Shown in pieces: positions 25,923-34,801 of a DNA stretch of 48,638 bases. The stretch spans positions 1 through 48,638 of the forward strand of contig JAFLKM010000064.1 in the NCBI GenBank assembly GCA_019163335.1. Reading direction: 5' to 3'. A model generated the notes under the pieces. That model worked only from the letters and a program-made list of their open reading frames with translations, ran no database searches and was not told the origin of the DNA. Within the stretch, counting starts at the first letter, position 1, and the number at the start of each line of letters is the position of its first letter. The translations under genes and the position numbers were made by a program. Source of the DNA: Desulfobulbaceae bacterium. Its GTDB lineage: Bacteria; Desulfobacterota; Desulfobulbia; Desulfobulbales; Desulfocapsaceae.

Positions 25923-26681
25923 ATGTGTGACTCCTGCGGATGTGATCTTACCCACACCCATACCCACGACCACGACCACGACCATAAGCATACCCATAAC
26001 TCCCAGGTTATTGAAGTCCATAAAAACCTGCTTGCCGCAAATGACGCCCTGGCTGCCGGCAATAGAGCCCACTTTGATGCCAAGGGGATCGTGGCCATCA
26101 ACCTGATCTCCAGCCCGGGGTCGGGCAAGACAACTTTGCTGGAAAAAACCATCGAACGACTGAAAGGAAGCATCAGAATCGGGGTTATAGAAGGCGATAT
26201 TGAGACCGATCGAGACGCCCAGCGAATCAGGGCCAAAGGAGTGCCGGTCATCCAGTTGACCACTGGCGGTGCCTGTCATCTCGATGCCGGCCAGATCCAC
26301 AAAGGCTTTCATTTGCTCGAACATGAACCGGGCGGCGACCAGCTCGACATCCTTTTCATCGAAAATGTCGGTAATCTGGTCTGTCCGGCCACCTTTGATC
26401 TTGGCGAACATCAGAGAGTTGTCCTGGTTTCAGTACCGGAAGGCCCGGATAAACCCTCAAAATACCCCAAGGCCTTTATAAGCTCTCAGGTCTTTGTGAT
26501 CAGCAAGACGGATCTGCTGCCCTACTTCGACTTCCCCGTGGCCGAGGCCAAGGCCGACGCCCTGCACCTGAATCCAAGGTTGCAGGTTATGGATCTCTCC
26601 TCCACCACCGGCGAAGGATTTGACGCATGGATCGAGTACCTCACATCCCTGCATAGCAAGAATCAACAAACAGCGGCTTAA
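25923..26681 (+). CDS. hypB: Hydrogenase nickel incorporation GTPase HypB
   Basis: A 252-residue SIMIBI-class GTPase. The start is the ATG at 25923 (AAGGTG upstream), giving the N-terminal high-affinity nickel motif CDSCGC (C2, C5, C7). The His/Asp-rich stretch at residues 11-25 (THTHTHDHDHDHKHTH region) suggests nickel storage. P-loop SSPGSGKT is at 63-70; then EGDIETDRDAQRI, TGGACHLDA (metal/GTPase site) and ISKTDL. It is the last gene of the hydrogenase run, followed by a strong hairpin. Confidence 0.96.
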   Translation: MCDSCGCDLTHTHTHDHDHDHKHTHNSQVIEVHKNLLAANDALAAGNRAHFDAKGIVAINLISSPGSGKTTLLEKTIERLKGSIRIGVIEGDIETDRDAQRIRAKGVPVIQLTTGGACHLDAGQIHKGFHLLEHEPGGDQLDILFIENVGNLVCPATFDLGEHQRVVLVSVPEGPDKPSKYPKAFISSQVFVISKTDLLPYFDFPVAEAKADALHLNPRLQVMDLSSTTGEGFDAWIEYLTSLHSKNQQTAA

Positions 26682-26720
26682 TCCCGCAAGCTCCACCCTG
26701 CCGATTGCTTAAGCTTAAAC

Positions 26721-26767
26721 ATATGAGGGGCCATCAAGAAATACTATTTCTTGATGGCCCCTCATAT
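26721..26767. terminator. 22-bp perfect hairpin between convergent genes
   Basis: Positions 26721-26742 and 26746-26767 are exact reverse complements (begin ATATGAGGGGCCATCAAG) with a 3-base loop. It lies 39 bases past hypB and 25 bases past the end of the convergent amidase gene. It lacks a clean T-run but probably ends or protects both transcripts. Confidence 0.65.
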
Positions 26768-26792
26768 CATTCAACCCTTTCATTTGATCCTG

Positions 26793-27626
26793 TTATTTCA
26801 CCCCACCCCCCGGTAGCTTGCCCTTATACGCAGAGCACCCAGAGGAGTGCTGCCTCAAGCAAGTGGGGCAATCTCGCATGGCAGACATTCTTCGCAGTAT
26901 TCCCATGGTTGTCGGCGTGGCAATCCCGGTAACACACGCCGGTTGAAACCGAAGCTGAAACGCCTGGAGAATATCCGCTGTCGTGACCATCACCACATTA
27001 CTGACGCCGACGCCTGGGTTCGCTGGATCGGAAATCGAAACATATCCACCATCCATAATGCCGTAGGCATGTTCCTGTGGATAACCGCAAGCCTCAAGGA
27101 GTGACTGAATCTGCTGCCGGGTGCCAACGGGTTCATCCAGGACACCGTTTGGCCAAAGTCCAATTCCAGCCCCGGCCAACTGTTGCCAGGGAAACTTTGT
27201 CCCGGGGTCATCCTTGCGCCTTGGCGCGATGTCGGAATGTCCAACGACATTGCGAGGCAAGATACCAGGATTTCTGGCAATTATTGTGCCACAAAGCTTA
27301 ATCAGCGCATCGATCTGCGCCGCCGGATAGTCCCTTGTGTTGCCGTTGAGGTTAACAATCTCGATGCCGATGGATCGCCCATTGACATTGGGCCTGCCTC
27401 GCCACATAGAAAGCCCTGCGTGCCAGGCAACCTCGTTGTCCTCAAGGATCTTGTAGACGGTTCCATCCTCGGCAAGCACGTAATGAGAACTCACATTTTG
27501 ATATCGGAGTATTTGCAGTGACGACTCCAGATCCAGGGCGGTGAAGTGCAGCACCAGGGTATCAACCTCTTCGGTTCGCGGTCGGAAGCTGGCGGATTGA
27601 ATTCGTGCGTTTTTGATCGTCAGCAT
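26793..27626 (-). CDS. N-acetylmuramoyl-L-alanine amidase (Amidase_2, AmpD/AmiD-like)
   Basis: A 277-residue zinc amidase that cleaves the bond between MurNAc and L-Ala in peptidoglycan or its fragments. The amidase domain spans about residues 20-155, with zinc ligands in VLHFTAL (H27) and VVGHSDIAPRRKDDPG (His, plus catalytic Lys and Asp). EDNEVAWHAG and GRSIGIEIVNL are family motifs. The region 160-240 resembles the C-terminal part of AmiD. No signal peptide or lipobox is seen, so it may be cytoplasmic. The last 50 residues contain three Cys of unknown use. Confidence 0.85.
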   Translation of the reverse strand: MLTIKNARIQSASFRPRTEEVDTLVLHFTALDLESSLQILRYQNVSSHYVLAEDGTVYKILEDNEVAWHAGLSMWRGRPNVNGRSIGIEIVNLNGNTRDYPAAQIDALIKLCGTIIARNPGILPRNVVGHSDIAPRRKDDPGTKFPWQQLAGAGIGLWPNGVLDEPVGTRQQIQSLLEACGYPQEHAYGIMDGGYVSISDPANPGVGVSNVVMVTTADILQAFQLRFQPACVTGIATPTTMGILRRMSAMRDCPTCLRQHSSGCSAYKGKLPGGGVK

Positions 27627-27736
27627 GATCTATCGAAACTGGAAGGACGTTATGACGCCTGCCTTGTCGGCACGTCAAAAGCAGTGTGTCTTCTTCAATT
27701 CGTATTTAATAGGGGCCTGTCCCTCTATTTCCAGGC

Positions 27737-28030
27737 TTAAGAGAGCTTGGTCATTTCGTTTACTATAAACGACGCAAGAGCACCTTCTGTTGCCTTAATA
27801 AACGCTGCAAGATGACTGGTGTTCATGTGCTGTTGCCAAAGCTCACGGCTTTCCCAATTCTCATAGAATAAAAATACCGCTGAATTTTCATTGTCCTGAT
27901 GTAAGTCATACTGTACACAACCAGCTTCTTCCAACGTTGGGGCAACCAGCTTCAGCAACTCAGCTTTGACCAATTCGACTTTATCAGCATTCGCCTCAAT
28001 TCTCGCTACGATCGTCAAGTTCTTGTTCAT
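27737..28030 (-). CDS. Small antibiotic-biosynthesis-monooxygenase-type protein (ABM/YgiN fold)
   Basis: About 97 residues starting at the ATG at 28030, 6 bases after AGGAGA; an ATG at 28036 is too close to that site. It has the ABM ferredoxin-like pattern: LTIVARIEA, then GCVQYDLHQD, AVFLFYENWESRELWQQHMNTSHL. Family members are cofactor-free dimers acting on quinones, haem or small aromatics; the substrate is unknown. It lies between amidase and hemC genes without clear operon links. Confidence 0.85.
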   Translation of the reverse strand: MNKNLTIVARIEANADKVELVKAELLKLVAPTLEEAGCVQYDLHQDNENSAVFLFYENWESRELWQQHMNTSHLAAFIKATEGALASFIVNEMTKLS

Positions 28031-28125
28031 CTTCATTCTCCTTTTGGTTGTTTAAAAAAACGGCACCTGTGATGCAATGCTCTTCGGGTCTGGAGCTCGC
28101 CTCTGAACATCCGATAGCCTTAAAC

Positions 28126-29058
28126 TTACCCCTGATGCCGGCGGATCTCTGCCAGCATTTCCCGTCCGCCATTCTCAAGAATATACCGGCCCAGTTGTTC
28201 GCCTAAGTGTTCCGCCTCCTGGCGGGGAGCCTGTTCGGATTTTCTCAGGATAGTGGTCCCATCGAGACTGGCAAGGCCGACGGTCAAGGTCAGCATATTA
28301 TTCTCCAGCACCGCCAGTCCAAAGGCCGGAATTGAACAGCCGCCCTCAAGGGTGCGCAGAAAGGCCCGCTCGGCGAGAAGACAGGACTCACTGTCTTCAT
28401 TATTGAGACAGTTGCGGATCATGCTCTTCTTGTCCGCAGACAGGGCGTCGGAAGACTCAATGGCGATGCAGCCCTGGCCCACCGGCGGGACAAACTCATT
28501 CTCCGGAAAGACCTTAACGATCATCTCTTCGTACTCCATGCGCTTAACCCCGGCATAGGCGAGCATCAGGGCGTCACAGGCGCCGTCCCGCAACTTCTGA
28601 ATCCTGGTCTGCAGGTTGCCGCGCATCTCCACGGTCTCAACATGCGGATAATAATGCTTGAGCAAGGCGATCCGCCGTACCGACGAGGTGCCGATACGGA
28701 TCTTTTTGGCAGGGTCATCCAGATCCAACCCCTTATCCAGGGCGAGCAGAACATCATTGACCTTTTCCCGCTCGGTAAAGGCGATCAGACCAAAGCCCGG
28801 GGGCAGGATAGACTGCATATCCTTGGCACTGTGCACAGCAATATCCGTGGCGCCGCTCTGCAGCTGCTCCTCCAGCTCTTCGGTGAAAACCCCTTTGCTG
28901 CCGATCTTGGCAATGGACACATCAAGGATCTTGTCTCCCTTGGTCTCCATGGAGCTGATCACCGTCTCCATGCCCTGCTCATTCAACATGCGGGCAACCG
29001 TCTCGGTCTGCCACATGGCAAGCTTACTCTTCCGTGATCCAATCTTTATTGTGGTCAT
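28126..29058 (-). CDS. hemC: Hydroxymethylbilane synthase (porphobilinogen deaminase)
   Basis: A 310-residue tetrapyrrole enzyme that joins four porphobilinogens. The catalytic Asp is D80 in HSAKD, the substrate-binding Arg-rich GTSSVRRIALLK is at 123-134, and the dipyrromethane cofactor is attached at C241 in LEGGCS. Complete and normal in length. No other hem gene is in the window. Confidence 0.97.
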   Translation of the reverse strand: MTTIKIGSRKSKLAMWQTETVARMLNEQGMETVISSMETKGDKILDVSIAKIGSKGVFTEELEEQLQSGATDIAVHSAKDMQSILPPGFGLIAFTEREKVNDVLLALDKGLDLDDPAKKIRIGTSSVRRIALLKHYYPHVETVEMRGNLQTRIQKLRDGACDALMLAYAGVKRMEYEEMIVKVFPENEFVPPVGQGCIAIESSDALSADKKSMIRNCLNNEDSESCLLAERAFLRTLEGGCSIPAFGLAVLENNMLTLTVGLASLDGTTILRKSEQAPRQEAEHLGEQLGRYILENGGREMLAEIRRHQG

Positions 29059-29220
29059 TATCGTGTTTCTGCTTTATTTTTTAATTGTTGTCATTTCCAC
29101 ATTCTGCCTGGCACTCCGACAGATATGATTTGCCGGGCGCCATGCCAATAATCAGAGTTAAGAAATGCCTGCTTTTTTCTGGACGCCACCTTGTCTGAGC
29201 TCCGGCAGAAGTTATTTGCC

Positions 29221-29333
29221 AGAGTCCATGCCAATAAACAGCGAAACTGACTGCTGTTTATTGGGCGCGGCATAAGAGACCGTAAATAAAAAGAGCAGGA
29301 AAAACTTTGCTCTTTTTATAACAGACTCTAAGC
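29221..29333 (-). repeat. Repeat C copy on the minus strand, with preceding hairpin
   Basis: Read on the minus strand: a 12-bp stem ATAAAAAGAGCA / TGCTCTTTTTAT (29286-29319), then TTACGGTCTCTTATGCCGCG, then the stem CCAATAAACAGC / GCTGTTTATTGG (29231-29264). It occupies the divergent gap between hemC and the EEP gene. A degraded partial copy (GCGCCATGCCAATAATCAG) is at 29137-29155. Confidence 0.75.
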
Positions 29334-29348
29334 TGTATCATAAAAGCT

Positions 29349-30083
29349 ATGCGCTTCCTCCTCTACAACATACGCTACGCCACCGGCCAGGGTGTACGAT
29401 ACCATCTGCCGCTGCCTTTTTCCGGATTTTTCCGACATACGGCCAATACCCTGAACCAGATCGTCGATTTCATCGACTCGGTCCAGCCGGACATCGTTGC
29501 CTTAATCGAGGTGGACTCAGGCTCCTATCGTTCCGACCGATGCTGTCAGGCCGATATCATTGCCAAAAAACTTCATCAATTTCATATTGTTGAAACAAAA
29601 TACGCGAACAATTCCCTGGCAAGAAGAGTCCCGGTCCTGAATAAACAGTCCAATGCCCTGCTCACCCGAGAAAAAATCACTTCCCATCACTTTCACTACT
29701 TCAACGAGGGATTCAAACGGCTGGTTATCGAAGTTGAACTTGCTGATATTGTTGTCTTTATTGTCCATCTATCGCTAAAATACCGACATCGACAACAACA
29801 ACTGGAACATCTGCACCGTCTGGTCAAAAACAGCACCAAACCTATGATTGTGGCGGGAGACTTCAACACCTTTGGCGGAGACAGGGAACTGGAGCTTTTC
29901 AAAGCGGCAACCGGCCTGGAAGATGCAAACCCTCTGCACTTTCCCTCCCATCCCAGTCATGCACCCCATCGGCAGCTCGACTTTATTTTTCATAGCCCCG
30001 AGCTTGAAGCCGTCGATTTCCGCATTCCCGACATCCGCCTCTCAGACCACGCCCCGTTGATCTGTGATTTCAGGTGCCGTTAA
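29349..30083 (+). CDS. Endonuclease/exonuclease/phosphatase (EEP) family protein
   Basis: A 244-residue Mg-dependent phosphodiesterase fold. Conserved blocks in order are LLYNIRYATG (Asn ligand), DIVALIEVD (Glu ligand), HLSLKYRHRQQQ (His), VAGDFNTFGGD (Asp/Asn), RQLDFIFHSP and SDHAPLICDF (catalytic Asp-His). No signal peptide is seen. Substrates in this superfamily include DNA ends, lipids and phosphates, so no specific function is assigned. Confidence 0.88.
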   Translation: MRFLLYNIRYATGQGVRYHLPLPFSGFFRHTANTLNQIVDFIDSVQPDIVALIEVDSGSYRSDRCCQADIIAKKLHQFHIVETKYANNSLARRVPVLNKQSNALLTREKITSHHFHYFNEGFKRLVIEVELADIVVFIVHLSLKYRHRQQQLEHLHRLVKNSTKPMIVAGDFNTFGGDRELELFKAATGLEDANPLHFPSHPSHAPHRQLDFIFHSPELEAVDFRIPDIRLSDHAPLICDFRCR

Positions 30084-30116
30084 GTCTTGAGCAAATCTTT
30101 TTTTGCTCAAGACTTT
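30082..30116 (+). terminator. Hairpin terminator after the EEP gene
   Basis: AAGTCTTGAGCAAA pairs with TTTGCTCAAGACTT across a T-rich loop and runs into TTTT. The stem starts at the stop codon. It is also the first part of the tandem repeat array 30102-30356. Confidence 0.7.
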
Positions 30117-30356
30117 TACGGCACCTGATGCCGCATCCAATAATCAGCAATCAGTTCCGCTGATTATTGGCGTGGCGCTTGCCTAAAAAAAACAAATACC
30201 CAAGAGCCTTTTTTTGCTCAAGTCTTTACGGCACCTTATGCCGCGTCCACTAACCAGCAGTCTGTTTCGCTGATTGTTGGCGTGGCGCCTGACTAACAAC
30301 ATCCAAAGCACCAATTACACTTTGCTCAAAACGTTAAAGGCACCCGAAATCCGCTT
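30102..30356. repeat. Three tandem units of repeat C, period about 110 bases
   Basis: TTTGCTCAA recurs at 30102, 30213 and 30321. The first two units continue with TACGGCACC..ATGCCGC, then a stem-loop (CCAATAATCAGC / GCTGATTATTGG at 30137-30170; a diverged version at 30247-30280) and CGTGGCGC. The third is a decayed remnant (GGCACCCGAAATCCGC). Nothing else occupies this gap. Confidence 0.8.
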
Positions 30357-30781
30357 CAGTCCCCGGCATATTCATTAATAAATCGCAGATATTCATCGCC
30401 ACCTTTGGTTCGCCGCTGGATAGCCCGATGAATTGCGGCCATCACCCGCACCAGATCCTCCTTGGGGATATCCGGCAGATCCTCCTCGATAGTTTCGCTG
30501 AGAAGCTCGTAGCCCTTTTTCAGGGCGGGATCGTCCAGTTCCTGCACCGCATCCTTAAAATGATAGCGATCAAAGAATATTTCCAGAACTCCGGCGGCAT
30601 CCTTATCCATGAAGCTTTCATCGGGATCAGAAAACCCCAGGCGGCACATGACGGATTCTATGGTACTGGCGATAAACTCCAGTTCTGGCGACCGCGAAAG
30701 GGTCTGAATTTCGTAATGGGGAACGTTGCGATAGTTTCTAACAGGCTTGCCAGTGTGATCAGCGGGGGCGCACTTTGCCAT
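30356..30781 (-). CDS. Uncharacterised acidic protein
   Basis: A 141-residue soluble protein I do not recognise. It is rich in Asp and Glu and predicted mostly helical; blocks such as ESVMCRLGFSDPDESFMDKD, FFDRYHFKDAV and RAIQRRTKGGDEYLRFINEY look like conserved domain segments rather than random frame. No clear Shine-Dalgarno sequence precedes the ATG at 30781. It is a single gene between repeats and the ABC-F gene. Confidence 0.6.
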   Translation of the reverse strand: MAKCAPADHTGKPVRNYRNVPHYEIQTLSRSPELEFIASTIESVMCRLGFSDPDESFMDKDAAGVLEIFFDRYHFKDAVQELDDPALKKGYELLSETIEEDLPDIPKEDLVRVMAAIHRAIQRRTKGGDEYLRFINEYAGD

Positions 30782-31030
30782 GATTTTGTCTGTTGAAAAA
30801 GAAATGGATGGTTGAAAAGGTTTATTGCGGATTCCCGACGCCTCATCGTCGGGGGTGAATTAAATGACACTCAATTTCTATTTATCCTTCTCTGATTTTT
30901 TTTTCAACTAATAAGCTTGCATGGTAGCGATACATTTGAAGGTAGGCGTGGCACAGAGAATAAAAAAAGCCGGGGCGTGGCTGACAAAGGAATAAAAAGT
31001 CAGGGGTATGGGATGTACGAGCAGAGACCT

Positions 31031-32695
31031 CTACAACCTTTCCTCGGCAGATTTTCGCAGATAATAATTATAATCGCCTTCATAGGTGTGGAGGGCGCCG
31101 TGATCGATGGCGAAAACCCGATTCACCAGCAAACGGAGAAAGCGCCGGTCATGACTGACCAGAATGACCGTACCGGTAAACTTCTGCAGGGCCTCGAGAA
31201 GTACCTCAATGGACTGGATATCAAGATGGTTGGTCGGCTCATCGAGAATAAGGAAATTCAGGGGCTGGGCCAGGAGAGTGGCCAGCACCACCCGGCTTTT
31301 TTCCCCGCCCGAGAGGTTGGCGATGCGCTTGTCCACATCATCGCCCTGAAAGAGAAAGGCGGCACAGAGATTCCGGATCACCCCGATATTGCCGGTGGGA
31401 ATCACCGCCTGCACCGTCTCAAAAACCGTGAACTCAGGGTTGAGAAGCTCCATTGAATGCTGGCTGAAATAGCCGGGCAATACCCCGGCACCGATACGGA
31501 CTGTGCCGCCTGAGGGCTCCACCTGACCGGCCAGAACCTTGAGAAAGGTGGATTTGCCAGCGCCGTTCACCCCCACCACCGCGATCTTTTCCTGACGCCG
31601 GATTACCCCGCTGACCCCGCCAAACACCGACTTCTCCTGGCCTGCGGTCGCTCCTGTGCCGTCCTTGGCACTTGCGCCGTCGTCCAGCATCCAGGACTTG
31701 GACAGGGCGTCCATCCACACCACATCATCGCCACTGCGCGGAGGTTCGGCGAACTCAAAGCGGACAACCTTCTGCTCCGGGGGGAGCTGGATACGCTCGA
31801 TCTTCTCCAGCTTCTTGATGCGCGACTGAACCTGGGCCGCATGCGAGACCCGGGCCGCAAACCGGGCGATAAAATCCTCCTCCTTGGCCAGCATCTCCTG
31901 CTGCCGGCGGAAGCTTGCCAACAGCTGCTCCCGTCGTATCTCCCGCTCGCGCAGATAAAAATCATAATCGCCGCTATAGGTGGTCACCCCTTGCGCTGCT
32001 ACTTCAATGATCCGGTTGACAATCCGGTTCATGAAGTCACGGTCATGGCAGGTCATAAGCAGCGCCCCCTTGAACTCCGTGGCCAGCCACTCCTCCAGCC
32101 AGATGATCGACTCCACATCAAGATGGTTGGTGGGCTCATCGAGCAGGAGCACATCGGGGCTGATGGTCAGAATTTTTGCCAGACCAATGCGCATCTTCCA
32201 GCCACCGCTGAAGGACTCCACCGGCCGTTGCCAGGCATCAGGACCAATCCCCAGACCGGTGAGTACCGCCTGAGCTCGGGCCTCAAGATCATATCCGCCC
32301 CGATGCTCAAACTCCTCCACCGCATTGCCATACCTTTCCAGCAGGGCATCCATGGCCTCATCATCCATGGGCTGGGCCATGGCCGCTTCCATTTCCCGCA
32401 TCTGTTCGCCCAGGGCCGTGACTTCGCCTGCCGCCGCCATCACCTCGGCCAGAACCGGACGACCGGCCATCTCCCCTACGTCCTGGGAAAAATAGCCGAT
32501 AACGGTTTTTTTCGCGCAGGAGATTTCGCCCTTATCCGGCTCTTCTTCTCTGGTAATCAAGCGGAATATGGTGGACTTACCGGCACCATTGGGCCCCACC
32601 AGGCCATTGCGGCTGGCAGGCAGAACCTGCAGGCTGGCATTCTGAAACAGGATCTGGGAGCCGTGCTGCTTACTGATATTGGTCAGATGAATCAT
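31031..32695 (-). CDS. ABC-F family ATPase (ribosome-associated type)
   Basis: A 554-residue soluble protein with two ABC cassettes in one chain and no membrane part. The start is the ATG at 32695 (MIHLTNISK); the open frame extends into the helicase gene and is not real there. Cassette 1 has GPNGAGKST, SGGWKMRIGLAK and LLLDEPTNHLD; cassette 2 has GVNGAGKST, LSGGEKSRVVLA and LILDEPTNHLD. The linker between them carries the charged helical ABC-F interdomain region (FARFAARVSHAAQVQSRIKK type). It probably acts on translating ribosomes (EttA/Uup/YheS group; which one is unclear). It lies 7 bases after the helicase stop. Confidence 0.9.
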   Translation of the reverse strand: MIHLTNISKQHGSQILFQNASLQVLPASRNGLVGPNGAGKSTIFRLITREEEPDKGEISCAKKTVIGYFSQDVGEMAGRPVLAEVMAAAGEVTALGEQMREMEAAMAQPMDDEAMDALLERYGNAVEEFEHRGGYDLEARAQAVLTGLGIGPDAWQRPVESFSGGWKMRIGLAKILTISPDVLLLDEPTNHLDVESIIWLEEWLATEFKGALLMTCHDRDFMNRIVNRIIEVAAQGVTTYSGDYDFYLREREIRREQLLASFRRQQEMLAKEEDFIARFAARVSHAAQVQSRIKKLEKIERIQLPPEQKVVRFEFAEPPRSGDDVVWMDALSKSWMLDDGASAKDGTGATAGQEKSVFGGVSGVIRRQEKIAVVGVNGAGKSTFLKVLAGQVEPSGGTVRIGAGVLPGYFSQHSMELLNPEFTVFETVQAVIPTGNIGVIRNLCAAFLFQGDDVDKRIANLSGGEKSRVVLATLLAQPLNFLILDEPTNHLDIQSIEVLLEALQKFTGTVILVSHDRRFLRLLVNRVFAIDHGALHTYEGDYNYYLRKSAEERL

Positions 32696-32702
32696 GGGGA
32701 AA

Positions 32703-34268
32703 TTATCTCTTTTTTCTGTACGGAGTGGACGTCGTTCTTGGTCTGCCTGTGGAGCGGGAGGCACCGGGTCGTCCATGGCCTCCGGTCGTTCCTGATCCTT
32801 CCCTGGAGCCCTCGGCACTGGGCCGTCCGTGACCTGGGGGAGGCGTCACCAGAAGGGACTCATCCGGCTGAACGCAGTGAAGCGATGCCCCGATATAGGC
32901 CTCGATATCGGGAAGGACAAAGGCATCTTCCTCGCAGGCAAAACTAATCGAGATCCCGGCAATCCCGGCCCTGCCTGTCCTGCCGATCCGGTGCACATAG
33001 TCCTCCGGTTCATAGGGCAGGGTATAATTGATGACATGGCTGATGCCGGTGATATGAATCCCGCGACCGGCCACATCGGTTGCTATCATCACCTTCACCT
33101 TTCCCTCACGAAAGGCCTCAAGCCGCGCCGTTCTCTTGTCCTGCGGGACATCACCAGTCAGCAAAGTGCAGTCCACACTGTTCCGCTCGAGCCGTTCGGA
33201 AAGCCTTCTGGCCTCATTTTTCATATTGGTAAAGACGATAATCCGTTCATGCTCCTTGCTGGTGATCAAATTATAGAGCACCGTATATTTTTCGGCGGTG
33301 GTGGTCAGATAGACAATCTGCTGCACCGTATCCACAGCCACCTGCTCCGGTTCCGACTCAATGGTGATGGGATCTTTGCACCATTGGGCCGACAGCTGTT
33401 TGACCTCCGGGGTGAAGGTTGCCGAAAAGAGCATGGTCTGGCGCTGTTCTTTGTTGGGGAGCTTGTAAATAATTTTACGCACATCGGGGATAAATCCCAT
33501 ATCCAACATCCGGTCCGCCTCATCAATGACCATGATTTTGGCCCGGTGCAGATTGATAACCTGTTTCCCAACATAATCAAGGAGTCGGCCGGGGGTGGCC
33601 ACGACCACATCCACCGGTTGTTCCGTCAGATTTTTGCGCTGTTTCTGATAATCGGTCCCGCCATAGGCCGAGACAATCCTCAAGTTGGTATATTTGGCCA
33701 GGGCCCGGGCATCCTTGGCTATCTGGATTACCAGCTCCCGGGTCGGCGCGATAATCAAAGCCCGGGGCGTGCCCGCTGCTGTTTGCTGTTCTGTCTCTTT
33801 CAATAACTGGGTGAAGATGGCGATCAAGAAAACCGCACTTTTTCCGGTCCCAGTGGCGGCGCGGCCAATCAGATCACGACCGGGAAGGAGATCCGGCAGG
33901 GCTTGCGCCTGGATCGGGGTACAATACTGAAACTCCAGATCAGCGATGGCATGCATCAGCGGCAAAGGCAGATCAAGATCGTGAAATCTGGTCTTGCCGG
34001 CAACCGGCTCCACCACATAGGAAGACAGGTCCCACTCCGCCTGCCGAGGCTCCCTTTTTGGACGAGGACGACGGGGTTTTGCACTCTCTTCTACTGGAGT
34101 TACGGATTGAGATCCATCCAGTGGTGCCTGCTCCGCCACCATTTTTTGGGGTTCAGCAGACTTTTCCCCATCAGGGGCAGGATGGCCGTGTTCATTCTGT
34201 TCTTTCTTGCCGGATCTGGCGATGTTTCGGAGTTTGTTGCCGGCCTTTTTAAGAAATGCCTTAATCAT
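32703..34268 (-). CDS. DEAD-box RNA helicase (RhlB/RhlE-like)
   Basis: A 521-residue ATP-dependent RNA helicase. A charged N-terminal extension (1-90) precedes the core: Q motif near FQYCTPIQAQALP, motif I ATGTGKS, Ia PTRELVIQ, Ib TPGRLLD, II DEAD, III SAT, IV IIVFTN, V ATDVAGRGIHI and VI HRIGRTGRAG. A basic Gly/Arg/Ser/Thr-rich tail (GGHGRPGASRSTGRPRTT) probably binds RNA. It is co-transcribed with the ABC-F gene, suggesting a shared role in ribosome or RNA handling. Confidence 0.93.
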   Translation of the reverse strand: MIKAFLKKAGNKLRNIARSGKKEQNEHGHPAPDGEKSAEPQKMVAEQAPLDGSQSVTPVEESAKPRRPRPKREPRQAEWDLSSYVVEPVAGKTRFHDLDLPLPLMHAIADLEFQYCTPIQAQALPDLLPGRDLIGRAATGTGKSAVFLIAIFTQLLKETEQQTAAGTPRALIIAPTRELVIQIAKDARALAKYTNLRIVSAYGGTDYQKQRKNLTEQPVDVVVATPGRLLDYVGKQVINLHRAKIMVIDEADRMLDMGFIPDVRKIIYKLPNKEQRQTMLFSATFTPEVKQLSAQWCKDPITIESEPEQVAVDTVQQIVYLTTTAEKYTVLYNLITSKEHERIIVFTNMKNEARRLSERLERNSVDCTLLTGDVPQDKRTARLEAFREGKVKVMIATDVAGRGIHITGISHVINYTLPYEPEDYVHRIGRTGRAGIAGISISFACEEDAFVLPDIEAYIGASLHCVQPDESLLVTPPPGHGRPSAEGSREGSGTTGGHGRPGASRSTGRPRTTSTPYRKKR

Positions 34269-34606
34269 TCAATACCTTATGATGCAGTTAAATTTAGCGA
34301 ACTAGGGAAGTATCTCTATTCTTACAATGGAGAAAGAAAATCCGGACGCCTTTGCTACGCGAGAAAAAATTTACCCCCTATATACCATGTTCAGGGCGGA
34401 AACTCGAGACTATTAGAAGGTTTGGGGAGAACCATGGGCAGCCTGACTGCACGGTGACTGAGCCGCCGCCGTCCATCCCTGCACACGATCTGGATATCGA
34501 CTGATTGCCATTGAAGAGAGAGGTGATAGGATGGTGAGGCATGTCCTGACGACAACGCAGCGCACTTTCCAGGTAAATGACTGACTTAAACAGAGCCTCA
34601 TCCCAC
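34269..34606. other. Gene-free stretch without clear content
   Basis: This gap upstream of the helicase gene holds no convincing gene. A 29-codon plus-strand frame at 34329 and a 40-codon fragment ending about 34582 look protein-like but are separated by stops; they may be remnants of a decayed gene. Promoter elements for the helicase must lie here, but I cannot point to a strong one. Confidence 0.3.
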
Positions 34607-34754
34607 ATGAGGGCTTTTGTCCACGAGTCGTCATTCCTGCGCACACGGGAATCCATACCATGCTGAAGTTACCAAGCTGGATTCCCGATAAAAGCACTCG
34701 GGAATGACGGTATGGTTATGTTGCAGGTAAGCAGTTGAGCAAAACTCCGAGAGC
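34607..34754. repeat. Intergenic repeat A, copy 3, with linked motif
   Basis: ATGAGGGCTTTTGTCCACGA, TCGTCATTCC, GGATTCCCGATAAAAGCAC and GGGAATGACGGTATGGTT follow in order. The linked motif GCAGGTAAGC...ACTCCGAGAGC is at 34723-34754, as at 9423-9452. Confidence 0.85.
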
Positions 34755-34801
34755 CGAAGCTAAGAAGTTACTATGCTTTTGATAAAATCCAAAGGAGATC
34801 A

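Noticed and set aside
34329-34590. Protein-like fragments on the plus strand upstream of the helicase (29 codons, then about 40 codons)
   Set aside because: Stops and a frame change separate them and I recognise no family; kept only as a possible gene remnant in the gap entry.
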